A stretch of 64,000 bases of DNA from Bacteroidota bacterium (lineage in GTDB: Bacteria > Bacteroidota > Bacteroidia > Bacteroidales > UBA4417), in NCBI GenBank assembly GCA_022711175.1, contig JAKLFM010000005.1:40905-104904 (forward strand), written 5' to 3'. The notes under the pieces are model-generated. The model searched no databases. It was not told the origin of the DNA and saw only the letters and a list, made by a program, of their open reading frames with translations. Position numbers and translations under genes: made by a program. Shown here piece after piece: positions 1-7,533 of the stretch. Position 1 is the first letter of the stretch. Each line of letters begins with the position of its first letter.

Positions 1-8
1 GTAATTAG

Positions 9-16
9 TATATTTG
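9..16 (+). promoter_or_regulatory. Probable -7 promoter box upstream of cdaA
   Basis: TATATTTG matches the Bacteroidota -7 consensus TAnnTTTG. It lies 26 bases before the cdaA ATG, a normal leader length. The -33 region would fall outside the window, so only half of the promoter is visible. Confidence 0.45.
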
Positions 17-42
17 CATTGAATACCTGAATCCTGAACTCC

Positions 43-831
43 ATGTTGCTTTTCCTCACAATACGTGTTTTAGATGTTATTGATATTCTGCTGGTTGCAC
101 TATTGCTATACTCGCTGTACCATCTCCTGAAAGGAACGGCGGCAGTGAATATTTTCCTCGGAATACTGGCAATTTTTGCATTATGGCGCATTGTAAAGGC
201 ATTGGGAATGGATTTGCTCAGCGATTTGCTGGGAGCTTTCATCAGCGTGGGCTTCATTGCATTCATTGTGGTGTTTCAGCCCGAAATACGCAAATTTCTG
301 CTCGCCATCGGTTCGCCGGGATTTTTCAAGAAAACAAGCCGGCGTTTTCTGTTCTGGAAAATTAAGCTTGAAGATGAAAACCTTTCCGATATTGAACCGG
401 TTGTGCAGGCCTGTCAGCGCATGGCCATGTCGAAAACCGGCGCCCTGATTGTGGTTGCCAGGAAAAACGACCTCTCAGAATTTTCGGAAACCGGGATATC
501 CGTCGATGCTGAAATCACCGACCAGCTTATCGAGAGCATTTTCTACAAAAACAATCCCCTGCACGATGGCGCTATGATTATCGTATTAAACCGGGTGAAA
601 TCGGTAAGGTGCATCCTGCCTGTTTCGTCGAGCATCGACCTTCCCTCCGAGGTAGGACTGAGGCACAGAGCGGCACTGGGAATTGCCGAACGCACCGATT
701 GCATTGCCATTGTGGTTTCGGAACAAACAGGAAAGATTTCTTATTGCAAGGATGGACAGATATCGGTTGACATCAAGGCGGCGGGGCTCAAGAGCATGCT
801 GATGAATGATTTCAACCCGGCTGTAAAGTAA
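43..831 (+). CDS. cdaA: Diadenylate cyclase CdaA (DisA_N domain)
   Basis: This is the membrane-bound enzyme that condenses two ATP into cyclic di-AMP, a messenger linked to envelope and potassium homeostasis. Three hydrophobic segments fill about residues 8-85. The DisA_N catalytic domain follows, with the DGA motif near residue 175 (NPLHDGAMI) and the RHR motif near 207 (LRHRAALGIAE), both needed for ATP binding and catalysis. At 262 residues it has the normal length for the CdaA/YbbP family. The ATG at 43 sits 26 bases after a TATATTTG box. No CdaR-type regulator gene follows; the next gene is on the opposite strand. Family assignment is secure. Confidence 0.96.
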   Translation: MLLFLTIRVLDVIDILLVALLLYSLYHLLKGTAAVNIFLGILAIFALWRIVKALGMDLLSDLLGAFISVGFIAFIVVFQPEIRKFLLAIGSPGFFKKTSRRFLFWKIKLEDENLSDIEPVVQACQRMAMSKTGALIVVARKNDLSEFSETGISVDAEITDQLIESIFYKNNPLHDGAMIIVLNRVKSVRCILPVSSSIDLPSEVGLRHRAALGIAERTDCIAIVVSEQTGKISYCKDGQISVDIKAAGLKSMLMNDFNPAVK

Positions 832-851
832 GCGATTTCCCTCAGTTTAGT

Positions 852-1388
852 TTATTTTATTGCACCGGACGTGCTGTCGGCGGCCTGCAATTCCATATCC
901 CTGAGAATTGCTTCGGCAGGTTTTCCGAGGTATTTGAGCGAAAGTTCCGCATCATCGGCCAGCGGATGTCCGGGGTATTTCGTGATAAACTCGCGGTAGA
1001 TTTTTCCTGCATTGTCATAATCACCCAGAGCATTCTCAAAAACAAAGGCCTGCATAAAGAGGCATTCGCCGGCACGCTTGTATTGCGGATAATTCCTGCA
1101 CACGCGGCGGAAAATTTCGAGCGAACGGCTTGGCTTATTGAAACTCAGGCACATCCCGCCTGCCCTGAACAGGTATTCGGGCGACAGCGTATCTTTCGGA
1201 AATTCCGATGCATACTGCTCATAAACAGCTATTAACTCATTCACTTTGGCAGTATCGGCAGGCGAAACGGCCTTGATCTCCTGTTCGAGTCCGGCGATTT
1301 GTTTATTCATTGAAGCCGGTGATTTGCCACAGGAGGTAAAAAATGCAATACAGCCCATTACAAGAATGGCAGCCAGAATTCTTTTCAT
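852..1388 (-). CDS. Lipoprotein with TPR-like repeats (BamD/YbgF-like), function unknown
   Basis: A 178-residue exported protein. The start chosen is the internal ATG at 1388, because it begins a clean lipoprotein signal: MKRI, a hydrophobic core, then the lipobox FFTSC with the lipidated cysteine near residue 20. An in-frame ATG at 1412 would add eight residues and spoil the signal. The mature part has two or three helical repeats typical of the tol-pal/BamD TPR class (AGGMCLSFNKPSRSLEIF; YDNAGKIYREFITKYPGHPLADDAE). It lies 23 bases downstream of def on the same strand and is probably co-transcribed with it. The role is not known; an envelope scaffold is only a guess from the fold. Confidence 0.75.
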   Translation of the reverse strand: MKRILAAILVMGCIAFFTSCGKSPASMNKQIAGLEQEIKAVSPADTAKVNELIAVYEQYASEFPKDTLSPEYLFRAGGMCLSFNKPSRSLEIFRRVCRNYPQYKRAGECLFMQAFVFENALGDYDNAGKIYREFITKYPGHPLADDAELSLKYLGKPAEAILRDMELQAADSTSGAIK

Positions 1389-1411
1389 ACCGGGATAGTT
1401 GGAGGTTAACA

Positions 1412-1978
1412 TCAGAATTTTTTGCGCAAAGGGAAAATCATCTTGTAGGCAACTTCAATTTCGCCCCTGCTGATGTCGCTGAGTTTGCGCTTGAGCATCA
1501 TTTTCCTGAGCGGATGCACTTTATCAACGAAAAGTTTGCCTTCGAGGTGATCGTATTCATGCTGTATGATCCTGGCAATGATACCGTCGTACCACTCGTC
1601 GTGCTCCAAAAACTGTTCGTCGCGGTAAACAATGTGCACCTGTTCAGGCCGCATCACATCTTCATGTATATCGGGAATACTCAGGCAGCCTTCGTTAAAC
1701 GCCCATTCTTCGCCTTTCTCTTCAACAATATGCGGGTTGATGAACGCTTTCTTAAATCCCTCTGTTTCGGGATGTTCTTTTATATAAGGCGTGGCATCCA
1801 CCACAAACAGCCTGATCTGCCTGTTTACCTGCGGGGCTGCAAGCCCTACGCCGCTCGAATAATACATGGTTTCCCACATATTCGCTATCAGGTCGTTAAG
1901 TCCATCGTAATCAGGTGTTATATCCTGCGAAATTTTCCGGAGATTGGGATGCCCGTAGGCTACAATCGGTAATATCAT
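1412..1978 (-). CDS. def: Peptide deformylase
   Basis: Removes the N-formyl group from nascent proteins using a bound metal. All three family motifs are present: GVGLAAPQ (motif 1, about residues 43-50), EGCLSIP (motif 2, metal-binding Cys, near 100) and HEYDHLEG (motif 3, two metal-ligand His and the catalytic Glu, near 143). The 188-residue length fits. Upstream, on the same strand, is ruvX, and downstream the small lipoprotein. The ATG at 1978 begins MILPIVAYGHPNLR, the expected N-terminus. Confidence 0.97.
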   Translation of the reverse strand: MILPIVAYGHPNLRKISQDITPDYDGLNDLIANMWETMYYSSGVGLAAPQVNRQIRLFVVDATPYIKEHPETEGFKKAFINPHIVEEKGEEWAFNEGCLSIPDIHEDVMRPEQVHIVYRDEQFLEHDEWYDGIIARIIQHEYDHLEGKLFVDKVHPLRKMMLKRKLSDISRGEIEVAYKMIFPLRKKF

Positions 1979-2032
1979 TTCAGTAACAGTTTCTTTTTCA
2001 ATATTTAACAGAAGTCAAGGCTTAAGGTTCAG

Positions 2033-2452
2033 TTAGTATGGAGATATCTTTTCGAGGTATGTTTGAAGGATGATGGCGGCACTCACCATGTCAACGAGGC
2101 CTTTGTCCTGCCGGTCCTTTTTCTTTGCGCCCGACTGCAGTATCGCCTGGCTGGCCATTTTGCTGGTAAAGCGTTCGTCAACTCTCTCGACCGGTATGCC
2201 GGGAAATGTTTTTGCCAGCAATTTCACGAAAGGCTCTATAAATTCAGCCGACTGCGAAGGCTGTCCGTTCATCTGCAGCGACTCCCCTACCACCAGCGCA
2301 TCCACCTTTTCGCGCGTGGTGTAATCCTTCAGGTAGGCAATAAGTTCTCCTGAAGACACGGTGCAATGCGGCGAAGCAATAATGCGCAGTTCATCCGTCA
2401 CGGCAATGCCGCTGCGCTTGCGACCATAATCTATGGCTAATATACGTCCCAT
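2033..2452 (-). CDS. ruvX: Holliday junction resolvase-like RuvX/YqgF
   Basis: A 139-residue RNase H-fold nuclease of the YqgF family, linked in bacteria to pre-16S rRNA 5' end maturation and earlier annotated as a resolvase. It starts with the catalytic strand GRILAIDYGRKRSGIAVTD (Asp in DYG). VDERFTS near residue 97 and the late acidic D in KGLVDMVSAAIIL complete the active site. It precedes def by 54 bases on the same strand. The ATG at 2452 is the only start compatible with the DYG strand. A TACCTTTG box ends only eight bases upstream, so the leader may be almost absent. Confidence 0.94.
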   Translation of the reverse strand: MGRILAIDYGRKRSGIAVTDELRIIASPHCTVSSGELIAYLKDYTTREKVDALVVGESLQMNGQPSQSAEFIEPFVKLLAKTFPGIPVERVDERFTSKMASQAILQSGAKKKDRQDKGLVDMVSAAIILQTYLEKISPY

Positions 2453-2460
2453 TCAGGCCG

Positions 2461-2468
2461 CAAAGGTA
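2461..2468 (-). promoter_or_regulatory. Candidate -7 box for ruvX, leaving almost no leader
   Basis: On the minus strand this reads TACCTTTG, a full match to TAnnTTTG. Transcription starting about seven bases downstream would begin within a few bases of the ruvX ATG at 2452. I see no TTG element at the proper -33 spacing, which lowers confidence. Confidence 0.35.
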
Positions 2469-2605
2469 TCCAGAAAATTAATTCGGGCATAATACAGCGG
2501 AAAGGCAGATTTTGGAATTGAATCGCAGATTGCGGATGGTGGGTTGGGTGGCAGGGATTATTCGGCTATGCCTCATGAGACCGCTTCGCTAAGTTACAAA
2601 TCCGC

Positions 2606-2621
2606 GCTAGCATGGGCTAGC
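2606..2621. repeat. Short palindromic repeat GCTAGC-ATGG-GCTAGC
   Basis: Two copies of GCTAGC separated by ATGG form a small hairpin in the 320-base gap between ruvX and dapD. The flanking text (ttacaaatccgc before it) looks like a dispersed palindromic repeat rather than a terminator, because no T run follows. The rest of this gap is AT-rich and holds only the candidate dapD promoter. Confidence 0.3.
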
Positions 2622-2744
2622 AAGGGGAAATTGTATTAATTTTATCTGCAATCTAATATATAAATATTCTTTATATCTGCATCAACTTCCTACATAAATT
2701 ATCAGCCTCCTTCAGTATGCAACCTCTCATTCCCTTTTCTTGTT

Positions 2745-2752
2745 TATCTTTG
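2745..2752 (+). promoter_or_regulatory. Candidate -7 box for dapD
   Basis: TATCTTTG matches TAnnTTTG and lies 20 bases before the dapD ATG at 2773. A clear TTG at the -33 distance is not seen. The position supports 2773 rather than the earlier in-frame ATG at 2740, which precedes the box. Confidence 0.4.
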
Positions 2753-2772
2753 GAGGTAAAGACATACTGCGG

Positions 2773-3588
2773 ATGGACGATCTTAAATCATTGATTGACA
2801 GCGCCTGGCTCGACAGGGCTTTGCTTAAGAACAACGAGGTACAACAGGCAGTTTTCGCTGTGGTGGAAATGCTGGATAAGGGTCAACTGCGCGTGGCCTC
2901 GCCCGTCGGCGATGGCTGGCAGGTAAACGACTGGGTAAAAAAAGCCGTTATCCTCTATTTCCCGCTGCGGCAAATGGAAACGCTCGAAGCCGGCCCGCTG
3001 GAATTCCACGATAAAATCCCCCTCAAGCACAACTACAAAGAGCTTGGCATCCGCGTGGTTCCCCATGCCGTAGCCCGCTATGGCTCCTACATTTCGCCGG
3101 GCGTTATCATGATGCCCTCGTATGTAAACATTGGCGCGTGGATAGGCCCCGGCACCATGGTGGACACCTGGGCTACCGTGGGCAGTTGCGCACAGGTGGG
3201 CGCCCATGTGCACCTGAGCGGCGGCGTGGGCATAGGCGGCGTGCTGGAACCCGTACAGGCAGCCCCCGTCATCATCGAGGATAACTGCTTCCTCGGATCA
3301 CGCAGCATTGTGGTGGAAGGCGCACGCATAGGCGCCGAAGCGGTGCTGGGCGCCAACGTGGTGATTACCGGCTCCACCCGCATCATTGATGTGTCGGGCA
3401 ACGAACCGGTTGAATACAAGGGATTTGTACCGCCAAGATCGGTGGTGATACCCGGCTCCATCGAAAAAAACTTCCCCGCCGGCAAGTACAATGTTGCCTG
3501 TGCACTCATCATCGGAAAACGCAAACCTTCTACTGACCTGAAAACATCGCTCAACGATGCCCTCAGGGAATACAATGTTGACTTCTGA
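2773..3588 (+). CDS. dapD: 2,3,4,5-tetrahydropyridine-2,6-dicarboxylate N-succinyltransferase
   Basis: Transfers succinyl from succinyl-CoA to tetrahydrodipicolinate in the succinylase branch of lysine and meso-diaminopimelate synthesis. The 271-residue protein has an N-terminal helical domain and a left-handed beta-helix of hexapeptide repeats (YVNIGAWIGPGTMVDTWATV, then VHLSGGVGIGGVLEP and ARIGAEAVLGANVVI), which is diagnostic for DapD. The start at 2773 (MDDLKSLI) is preferred to 2740, since the latter lies upstream of the apparent promoter. The stop overlaps the start of the next gene by 14 bases. GC at third positions is higher here than in much of the window, as in the two following genes. 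Confidence 0.95.
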   Translation: MDDLKSLIDSAWLDRALLKNNEVQQAVFAVVEMLDKGQLRVASPVGDGWQVNDWVKKAVILYFPLRQMETLEAGPLEFHDKIPLKHNYKELGIRVVPHAVARYGSYISPGVIMMPSYVNIGAWIGPGTMVDTWATVGSCAQVGAHVHLSGGVGIGGVLEPVQAAPVIIEDNCFLGSRSIVVEGARIGAEAVLGANVVITGSTRIIDVSGNEPVEYKGFVPPRSVVIPGSIEKNFPAGKYNVACALIIGKRKPSTDLKTSLNDALREYNVDF

Positions 3589-4603
3589 TACTGATACCAT
3601 AGCCTTGCAACGCTTCCTCGTCATACAAACCGCCTCCATAGGCGATGTGATCCTGGCCACTGCCGTGATCGAAAAGCTGCACAACCACTTCCCCGGCGCA
3701 GCCATCGATTTCATGACGAAGAAAGGAAACGAAGCGCTGTTTGCAGGACATCCCTTTCTGAACAAGCTGCTCCTGTGGGATAAGTCGAAACACAAGTACC
3801 GCAACCTGCTACACCTGCTCAAAGAGGTGCGCAGCACGCGCTACGATTACCTTATCAACCTGCAGCGTTTTGCCGCAACAGGTTTATTCACGGTGCTTTC
3901 GAAAGCCGAATACACCTCCGGTTTCGACAAGAATCCCTTTTCACACAGGTTTACTTACAGGGCTGTGCACAGGATTTCGGCTGAGGACAACATACATGAA
4001 ATCCAACGCAACCAGGCGCTCATCAGTCCATTTACCGATGATATGCCTGCCCGGCCGCGGCTTTATCCCACCGCTGACGACTTTAAAGCGTTTGACTCCT
4101 TCAAGACGAAAGCGTATCTTTGTATTGCACCTGCATCGCTCTGGTTCACCAAACAATTACCTGAACGTCAATGGATTTCGCTTATCAGGGCAATTCCCCC
4201 GGAGTTCAGGGTCATGTTGCTTGGTTCGCAACAAGACCACGGCCTTAGCGAGCGCATCATGAAAGAATCAGGTTCCGAACGGTGCATGAACCTTGCCGGC
4301 AGGCTCAGCCTGTTGCAGTCGGCAGCGCTGATGCAGGATGCAGTGATGAACTATGTGAACGATTCGTCGCCCATGCACCTGGCTTCGGCAGTGAATGCCA
4401 GGACTACGGCAGTGTTTTGCAGCACCGTGCCCCAGTTTGGTTTCGGCCCGCTGAGCGATCACGCCGTAGTGGTCGAAAGCACTGAAAAACTCACCTGCCG
4501 GCCCTGCGGACTGCACGGCCACCAAGAATGTCCCGAAATACATTTTAAATGTGCAACAACAATAACCACTCAACAACTACTTGCCACTTTGAAGTATGAA
4601 TGA
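3575..4603 (+). CDS. Glycosyltransferase family 9 (heptosyltransferase-like)
   Basis: A 342-residue GT-B enzyme of the ADP-heptose:LPS heptosyltransferase class. The N-terminus has the family signature (RFLVIQTASIGDVILATAVIEKLHNH compressed: TASIGDVIL then a helix). The C-terminal half carries the sugar-nucleotide pocket with NLAGRLSLLQSAALMQDA and the NDSSPMHLASAV loop, where GT9 proteins place D(S/T)GPMH. It probably transfers a heptose or related sugar in lipopolysaccharide core assembly, but the exact donor cannot be read. The ATG at 3575 overlaps dapD by 14 bases; an alternative start at 3557 would overlap by 32. The stop overlaps the next gene by eight bases, so the three genes form one transcript. 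Confidence 0.88.
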   Translation: MLTSDTDTIALQRFLVIQTASIGDVILATAVIEKLHNHFPGAAIDFMTKKGNEALFAGHPFLNKLLLWDKSKHKYRNLLHLLKEVRSTRYDYLINLQRFAATGLFTVLSKAEYTSGFDKNPFSHRFTYRAVHRISAEDNIHEIQRNQALISPFTDDMPARPRLYPTADDFKAFDSFKTKAYLCIAPASLWFTKQLPERQWISLIRAIPPEFRVMLLGSQQDHGLSERIMKESGSERCMNLAGRLSLLQSAALMQDAVMNYVNDSSPMHLASAVNARTTAVFCSTVPQFGFGPLSDHAVVVESTEKLTCRPCGLHGHQECPEIHFKCATTITTQQLLATLKYE

Positions 4604-5174
4604 CACTGATTATCATGATGATTTGCTGAAAGCCCTCGAAGTGCTGCGATCGGGCGGGAGCATCCTCTACCCCACCGACACCATCTGGGGACTTGGCTGC
4701 GATGCTACCAACACGAAGGCTGTTGACAACATTTACCGCATAAAGCAAAGGATTGAATCCAAAAGCCTCATTATTCTCGTCAGCGATTTTGAACACATCA
4801 GTAACTGGGTTGAGGAAATACCCGAAGTCGCCGCCGACCTTATCAGGCTTATCGAAAACCCGCTGACCATTATATACAGCAACGCGAAAAACCTGCCTGA
4901 AAACGTGATCGCATCCGATGGCACCATCGGCATAAGGGTGGTGAAAGAGCCTTTCTGTATCGAACTGATCAGGCTGTTCGGCAAACCAATTATCTCCACT
5001 TCCGCCAATATTTCGGGAGAACCGGCGCCGGTGACCTTCAGCCATATTTCTAACCAGATACTCGGCAGTGTTGACTATATTGTGAAGTATAAACAGCAAC
5101 TGCTCACACAGTCGAAGGCTTCAACCATCATCCGGCTCATGGAAACCGGTGAATACGTGATCCTGCGGCAATAA
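4596..5174 (+). CDS. tsaC: L-threonylcarbamoyladenylate synthase (Sua5/YciO/YrdC family)
   Basis: Makes threonylcarbamoyl-AMP from Thr, bicarbonate and ATP for the tRNA t6A37 modification. The 192 residues make a single YrdC domain with no Sua5 extension: GGSILYPTDTIWGLGCDA near residue 20, the KxR element in YRIKQRIESK near 50, and the nucleotide-binding STSANISGEPAP near 136. It overlaps the GT9 gene by eight bases. YciO-type paralogues share this fold, so the symbol is likely but not certain. Confidence 0.88.
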   Translation: MNDTDYHDDLLKALEVLRSGGSILYPTDTIWGLGCDATNTKAVDNIYRIKQRIESKSLIILVSDFEHISNWVEEIPEVAADLIRLIENPLTIIYSNAKNLPENVIASDGTIGIRVVKEPFCIELIRLFGKPIISTSANISGEPAPVTFSHISNQILGSVDYIVKYKQQLLTQSKASTIIRLMETGEYVILRQ

Positions 5175-5226
5175 TGAACATTTGTGCCGTGCAGATGTTA
5201 TAATCCAATTTTGTAAACAGGAATTT

Positions 5227-7272
5227 ATGAGCAGTAAAACAATCTACCGACTAGACACTACCGAAAAAGAAACACTTAAGCACTGGTACTACCTGTTAAC
5301 CCTGGGGCGCAAGCTTGATGAGCGTGCCCCGAACTATCTGAAACAAGCCCTCGGATGGTCATATCATGCTCCGTATGCGGGTCACGACGGCATACAACTT
5401 GCCATCGGACAGGTATTTGAAAAAGGCGTTGACCATCTTTTTCCATACTATCGCGATATGCTTACCGTGATCTCTGCCGGCCTCACTGCCGAGGAAATCA
5501 TTCTCAACGGCATCTCGAAAGCCACCGACCTGGCTTCGGGTGGCAGGCATATGTCGAACCATTTTGCCAAACCGGAATGGAATATCCACAATGTATCATC
5601 GTGCACGGGCAACCATACGCAACATGCTGCCGGCGTGGCACGTGCCATCAAGCGATACAGCGCCAAAGCAGTAGCCATCAGCTCGCAGGGCGAATCATCC
5701 ACCTCCGAAGGCTACGTTTACGAAGCGATCAATGGCGCCAGTAACGAAAAGCTGCCGGTCATTTTTGTGTTTCAGGATAACCGTTACGGCATTTCGGTTC
5801 CCAAGCGCGACCAGACGGCCAATGCCTTTGCAGCCGATAATTTCAAGGGATTTAAAAACCTGAGGATCATCCACTGCGACGGTAAAAACATCTTCAGTTC
5901 GATGACTGCCATGGCCGAAGCGCGCCGCCATGCGATTGAAAACCAGGAACCTGTGATCGTGCATGCAAGCACGGTGCGCATTCATTCCCATTCAAATTCT
6001 GATAAGCACGAACTCTATCGCGACGATAACGAACGGCATTGTGCCAAAGCAAGCGACCCTCTCGACAGGTTCAGGATTCAGCTTCTGCATTCTGAGAAAT
6101 TTACCGAAGCCGAGCTCAACGAAATGGACGAGCAGGCGCAAAAAGAAGTGCTGGCAGCACATCGCAAGGCGATTATGGCTCCTGACCCTGCTCCCGAATC
6201 CATTCATAATTTTGTTTTTACTGAAGCCTACGTGCCCACCAAATTCCCTGATGGCATCCACAACGAAACCGGAGGCCGTAAATTAAAACTCATACAGGCA
6301 CTTAACGAAACGCTGAAGGAGGAATTCAGGCTCAATCCTGACACGTTTATATGGGGACAGGATGTTGCAAACAAGGAGAAAGGCGGCATTTTTAATGTAA
6401 CCAAAGGCATGCAGCAGGAATTTGGCCCGCTGCGCGTCTTTAACGGCCCTATTGCCGAGGATTACATCCTGGGCACAGCCGAGGGCATGAGCCGCTACAG
6501 CGACAAAATCCGCATCGTGGTCGAAGGCGCCGAATTTGCCGATTACTTCTGGCCTGCCATGGAACAATACGTTGAAATATCACACGACTACTGGCGCAGT
6601 AATGGCCGTTTTGTTCCGAATATTACCATCAGGCTGGCTTCGGGCGGATATATCGGCGGCGGGCTTTACCATTCGCAAAACATCGAAGGTGCTCTGGCCA
6701 CTTTGCCCGGTGTGCGCATCGTATATCCTTCGTTTGCCGACGACGCCGCAGGATTGCTACGTACTTCGATGCGTTCAAAAGGCCCTACCCTCTTCCTCGA
6801 GCCAAAAGCGCTCTATAATGACCCCGCTGCCGAAACCATTGTCCCCGAAGGATTTGAAGTTCCTTTCGGTAAAGCCCGTATCCGCCGCCAGGGCTCAGAG
6901 TTGAGCATTATAACTTATGGCAACACTACGCACATGTGCCTTTCGGCTGCCGAAAAAGTAATGAACGAAACCGGTAAAAGCATCGAAGTGGTTGACATCA
7001 GGTCACTTATACCTCTTGACAAGGACACCATACTGAACAGCGTACACAAAACCGGCAGGGCTCTGGTTGTGCACGAAGACAAGGTTTTTGCAGGATTCGG
7101 AGGCGAAATTGCAGCCCTTATTGCCGACGAAGCCTTTGAATTCCTTGATGCTCCTGTCCGCCGTGTAGGCAGCACGTTTACCCCGGTTGGTTTTAACAGG
7201 ATTCTGGAAAAAGCGGTCCTTCCTAATGAGGAAAAAATCCTCGCAGCCATCAAAGAACTGCTTGCATTCTGA
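5227..7272 (+). CDS. 2-oxoacid dehydrogenase E1, fused alpha and beta subunits (branched-chain type)
   Basis: Thiamine-diphosphate-dependent E1 of a 2-oxoisovalerate (branched-chain) type dehydrogenase complex, with alpha (about residues 1-330) and beta (about 345-681) in one chain. The alpha part shows the TPP fold with GGRHMSNHF and SSQGESSTSEG...VFQDN, where the usual GDG of the TPP motif reads GES. The beta part has VVEGAEFADYFWPAMEQ, RLASGGYIGGG and the C-terminal transketolase domain (LVVHEDKVFAGFGGEIAALI). The start at 5227 (MSSKTIYRL) is preferred over 5182, which lacks homology-like sequence. E2 and E3 are not in the window. A pyruvate or other 2-oxoacid substrate cannot be excluded. 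Confidence 0.88.
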   Translation: MSSKTIYRLDTTEKETLKHWYYLLTLGRKLDERAPNYLKQALGWSYHAPYAGHDGIQLAIGQVFEKGVDHLFPYYRDMLTVISAGLTAEEIILNGISKATDLASGGRHMSNHFAKPEWNIHNVSSCTGNHTQHAAGVARAIKRYSAKAVAISSQGESSTSEGYVYEAINGASNEKLPVIFVFQDNRYGISVPKRDQTANAFAADNFKGFKNLRIIHCDGKNIFSSMTAMAEARRHAIENQEPVIVHASTVRIHSHSNSDKHELYRDDNERHCAKASDPLDRFRIQLLHSEKFTEAELNEMDEQAQKEVLAAHRKAIMAPDPAPESIHNFVFTEAYVPTKFPDGIHNETGGRKLKLIQALNETLKEEFRLNPDTFIWGQDVANKEKGGIFNVTKGMQQEFGPLRVFNGPIAEDYILGTAEGMSRYSDKIRIVVEGAEFADYFWPAMEQYVEISHDYWRSNGRFVPNITIRLASGGYIGGGLYHSQNIEGALATLPGVRIVYPSFADDAAGLLRTSMRSKGPTLFLEPKALYNDPAAETIVPEGFEVPFGKARIRRQGSELSIITYGNTTHMCLSAAEKVMNETGKSIEVVDIRSLIPLDKDTILNSVHKTGRALVVHEDKVFAGFGGEIAALIADEAFEFLDAPVRRVGSTFTPVGFNRILEKAVLPNEEKILAAIKELLAF

Positions 7273-7290
7273 GTAGCTGATCATTCATCA

Positions 7291-7443
7291 GGGGCTGTCT
7301 CAAAAGTGGAGATTTGATGAATTCCTTCTCTGTAGTTCTCTTTGCCTCCTCTGTGAAATCTATGTGTAACAATAATTTAAGAATTACATAGAGTTCCACT
7401 GAGAAAAATGAAAAAGTTTCACAGAGACTTTTGAGACAGCCTC
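7291..7443. repeat. MITE-like palindromic element with 15-bp terminal inverted repeats
   Basis: GGCTGTCTCAAAAGT at 7293-7307 is repeated exactly in inverse orientation at 7427-7441. Inside are further paired arms: CTCTGTGAAA (7349-7358) with TTTCACAGAG (7417-7426) and TCTATG (7359-7364) with CATAGA (7387-7392), so the whole 150 bases can fold into one long imperfect hairpin. There is no coding capacity. The end sequence resembles termini of IS1182/IS5-class transposons (from memory), which would make it a non-autonomous derivative. It fills the gap between the E1 gene and the HerA-like gene. No clear target duplication is visible. Confidence 0.6.
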
Positions 7444-7490
7444 TTTCTTTATTAAATACCGGCGGAATTTCACCTGCAAAGCAGGTTTCA

Positions 7491-7498
7491 TATATTTG
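7491..7498 (+). promoter_or_regulatory. Probable -7 box for the HerA-like ATPase gene
   Basis: TATATTTG matches TAnnTTTG. Its last base is the first base of an in-frame GTG at 7498, which therefore cannot be the translation start if this is the promoter; the ATG at 7534 follows 35 bases downstream. Confidence 0.5.
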
Positions 7499-7533
7499 TG
7501 GATTATTCATCAGGATCAAATTTTCGACCCATT

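Noticed and set aside
7291..7443. Reading the MITE-like hairpin purely as a terminator for the E1 gene
   Set aside because: Perfect 15-bp ends and nested arms over 150 bases exceed a terminator, and no T run follows the stem directly; it may still stop transcription.
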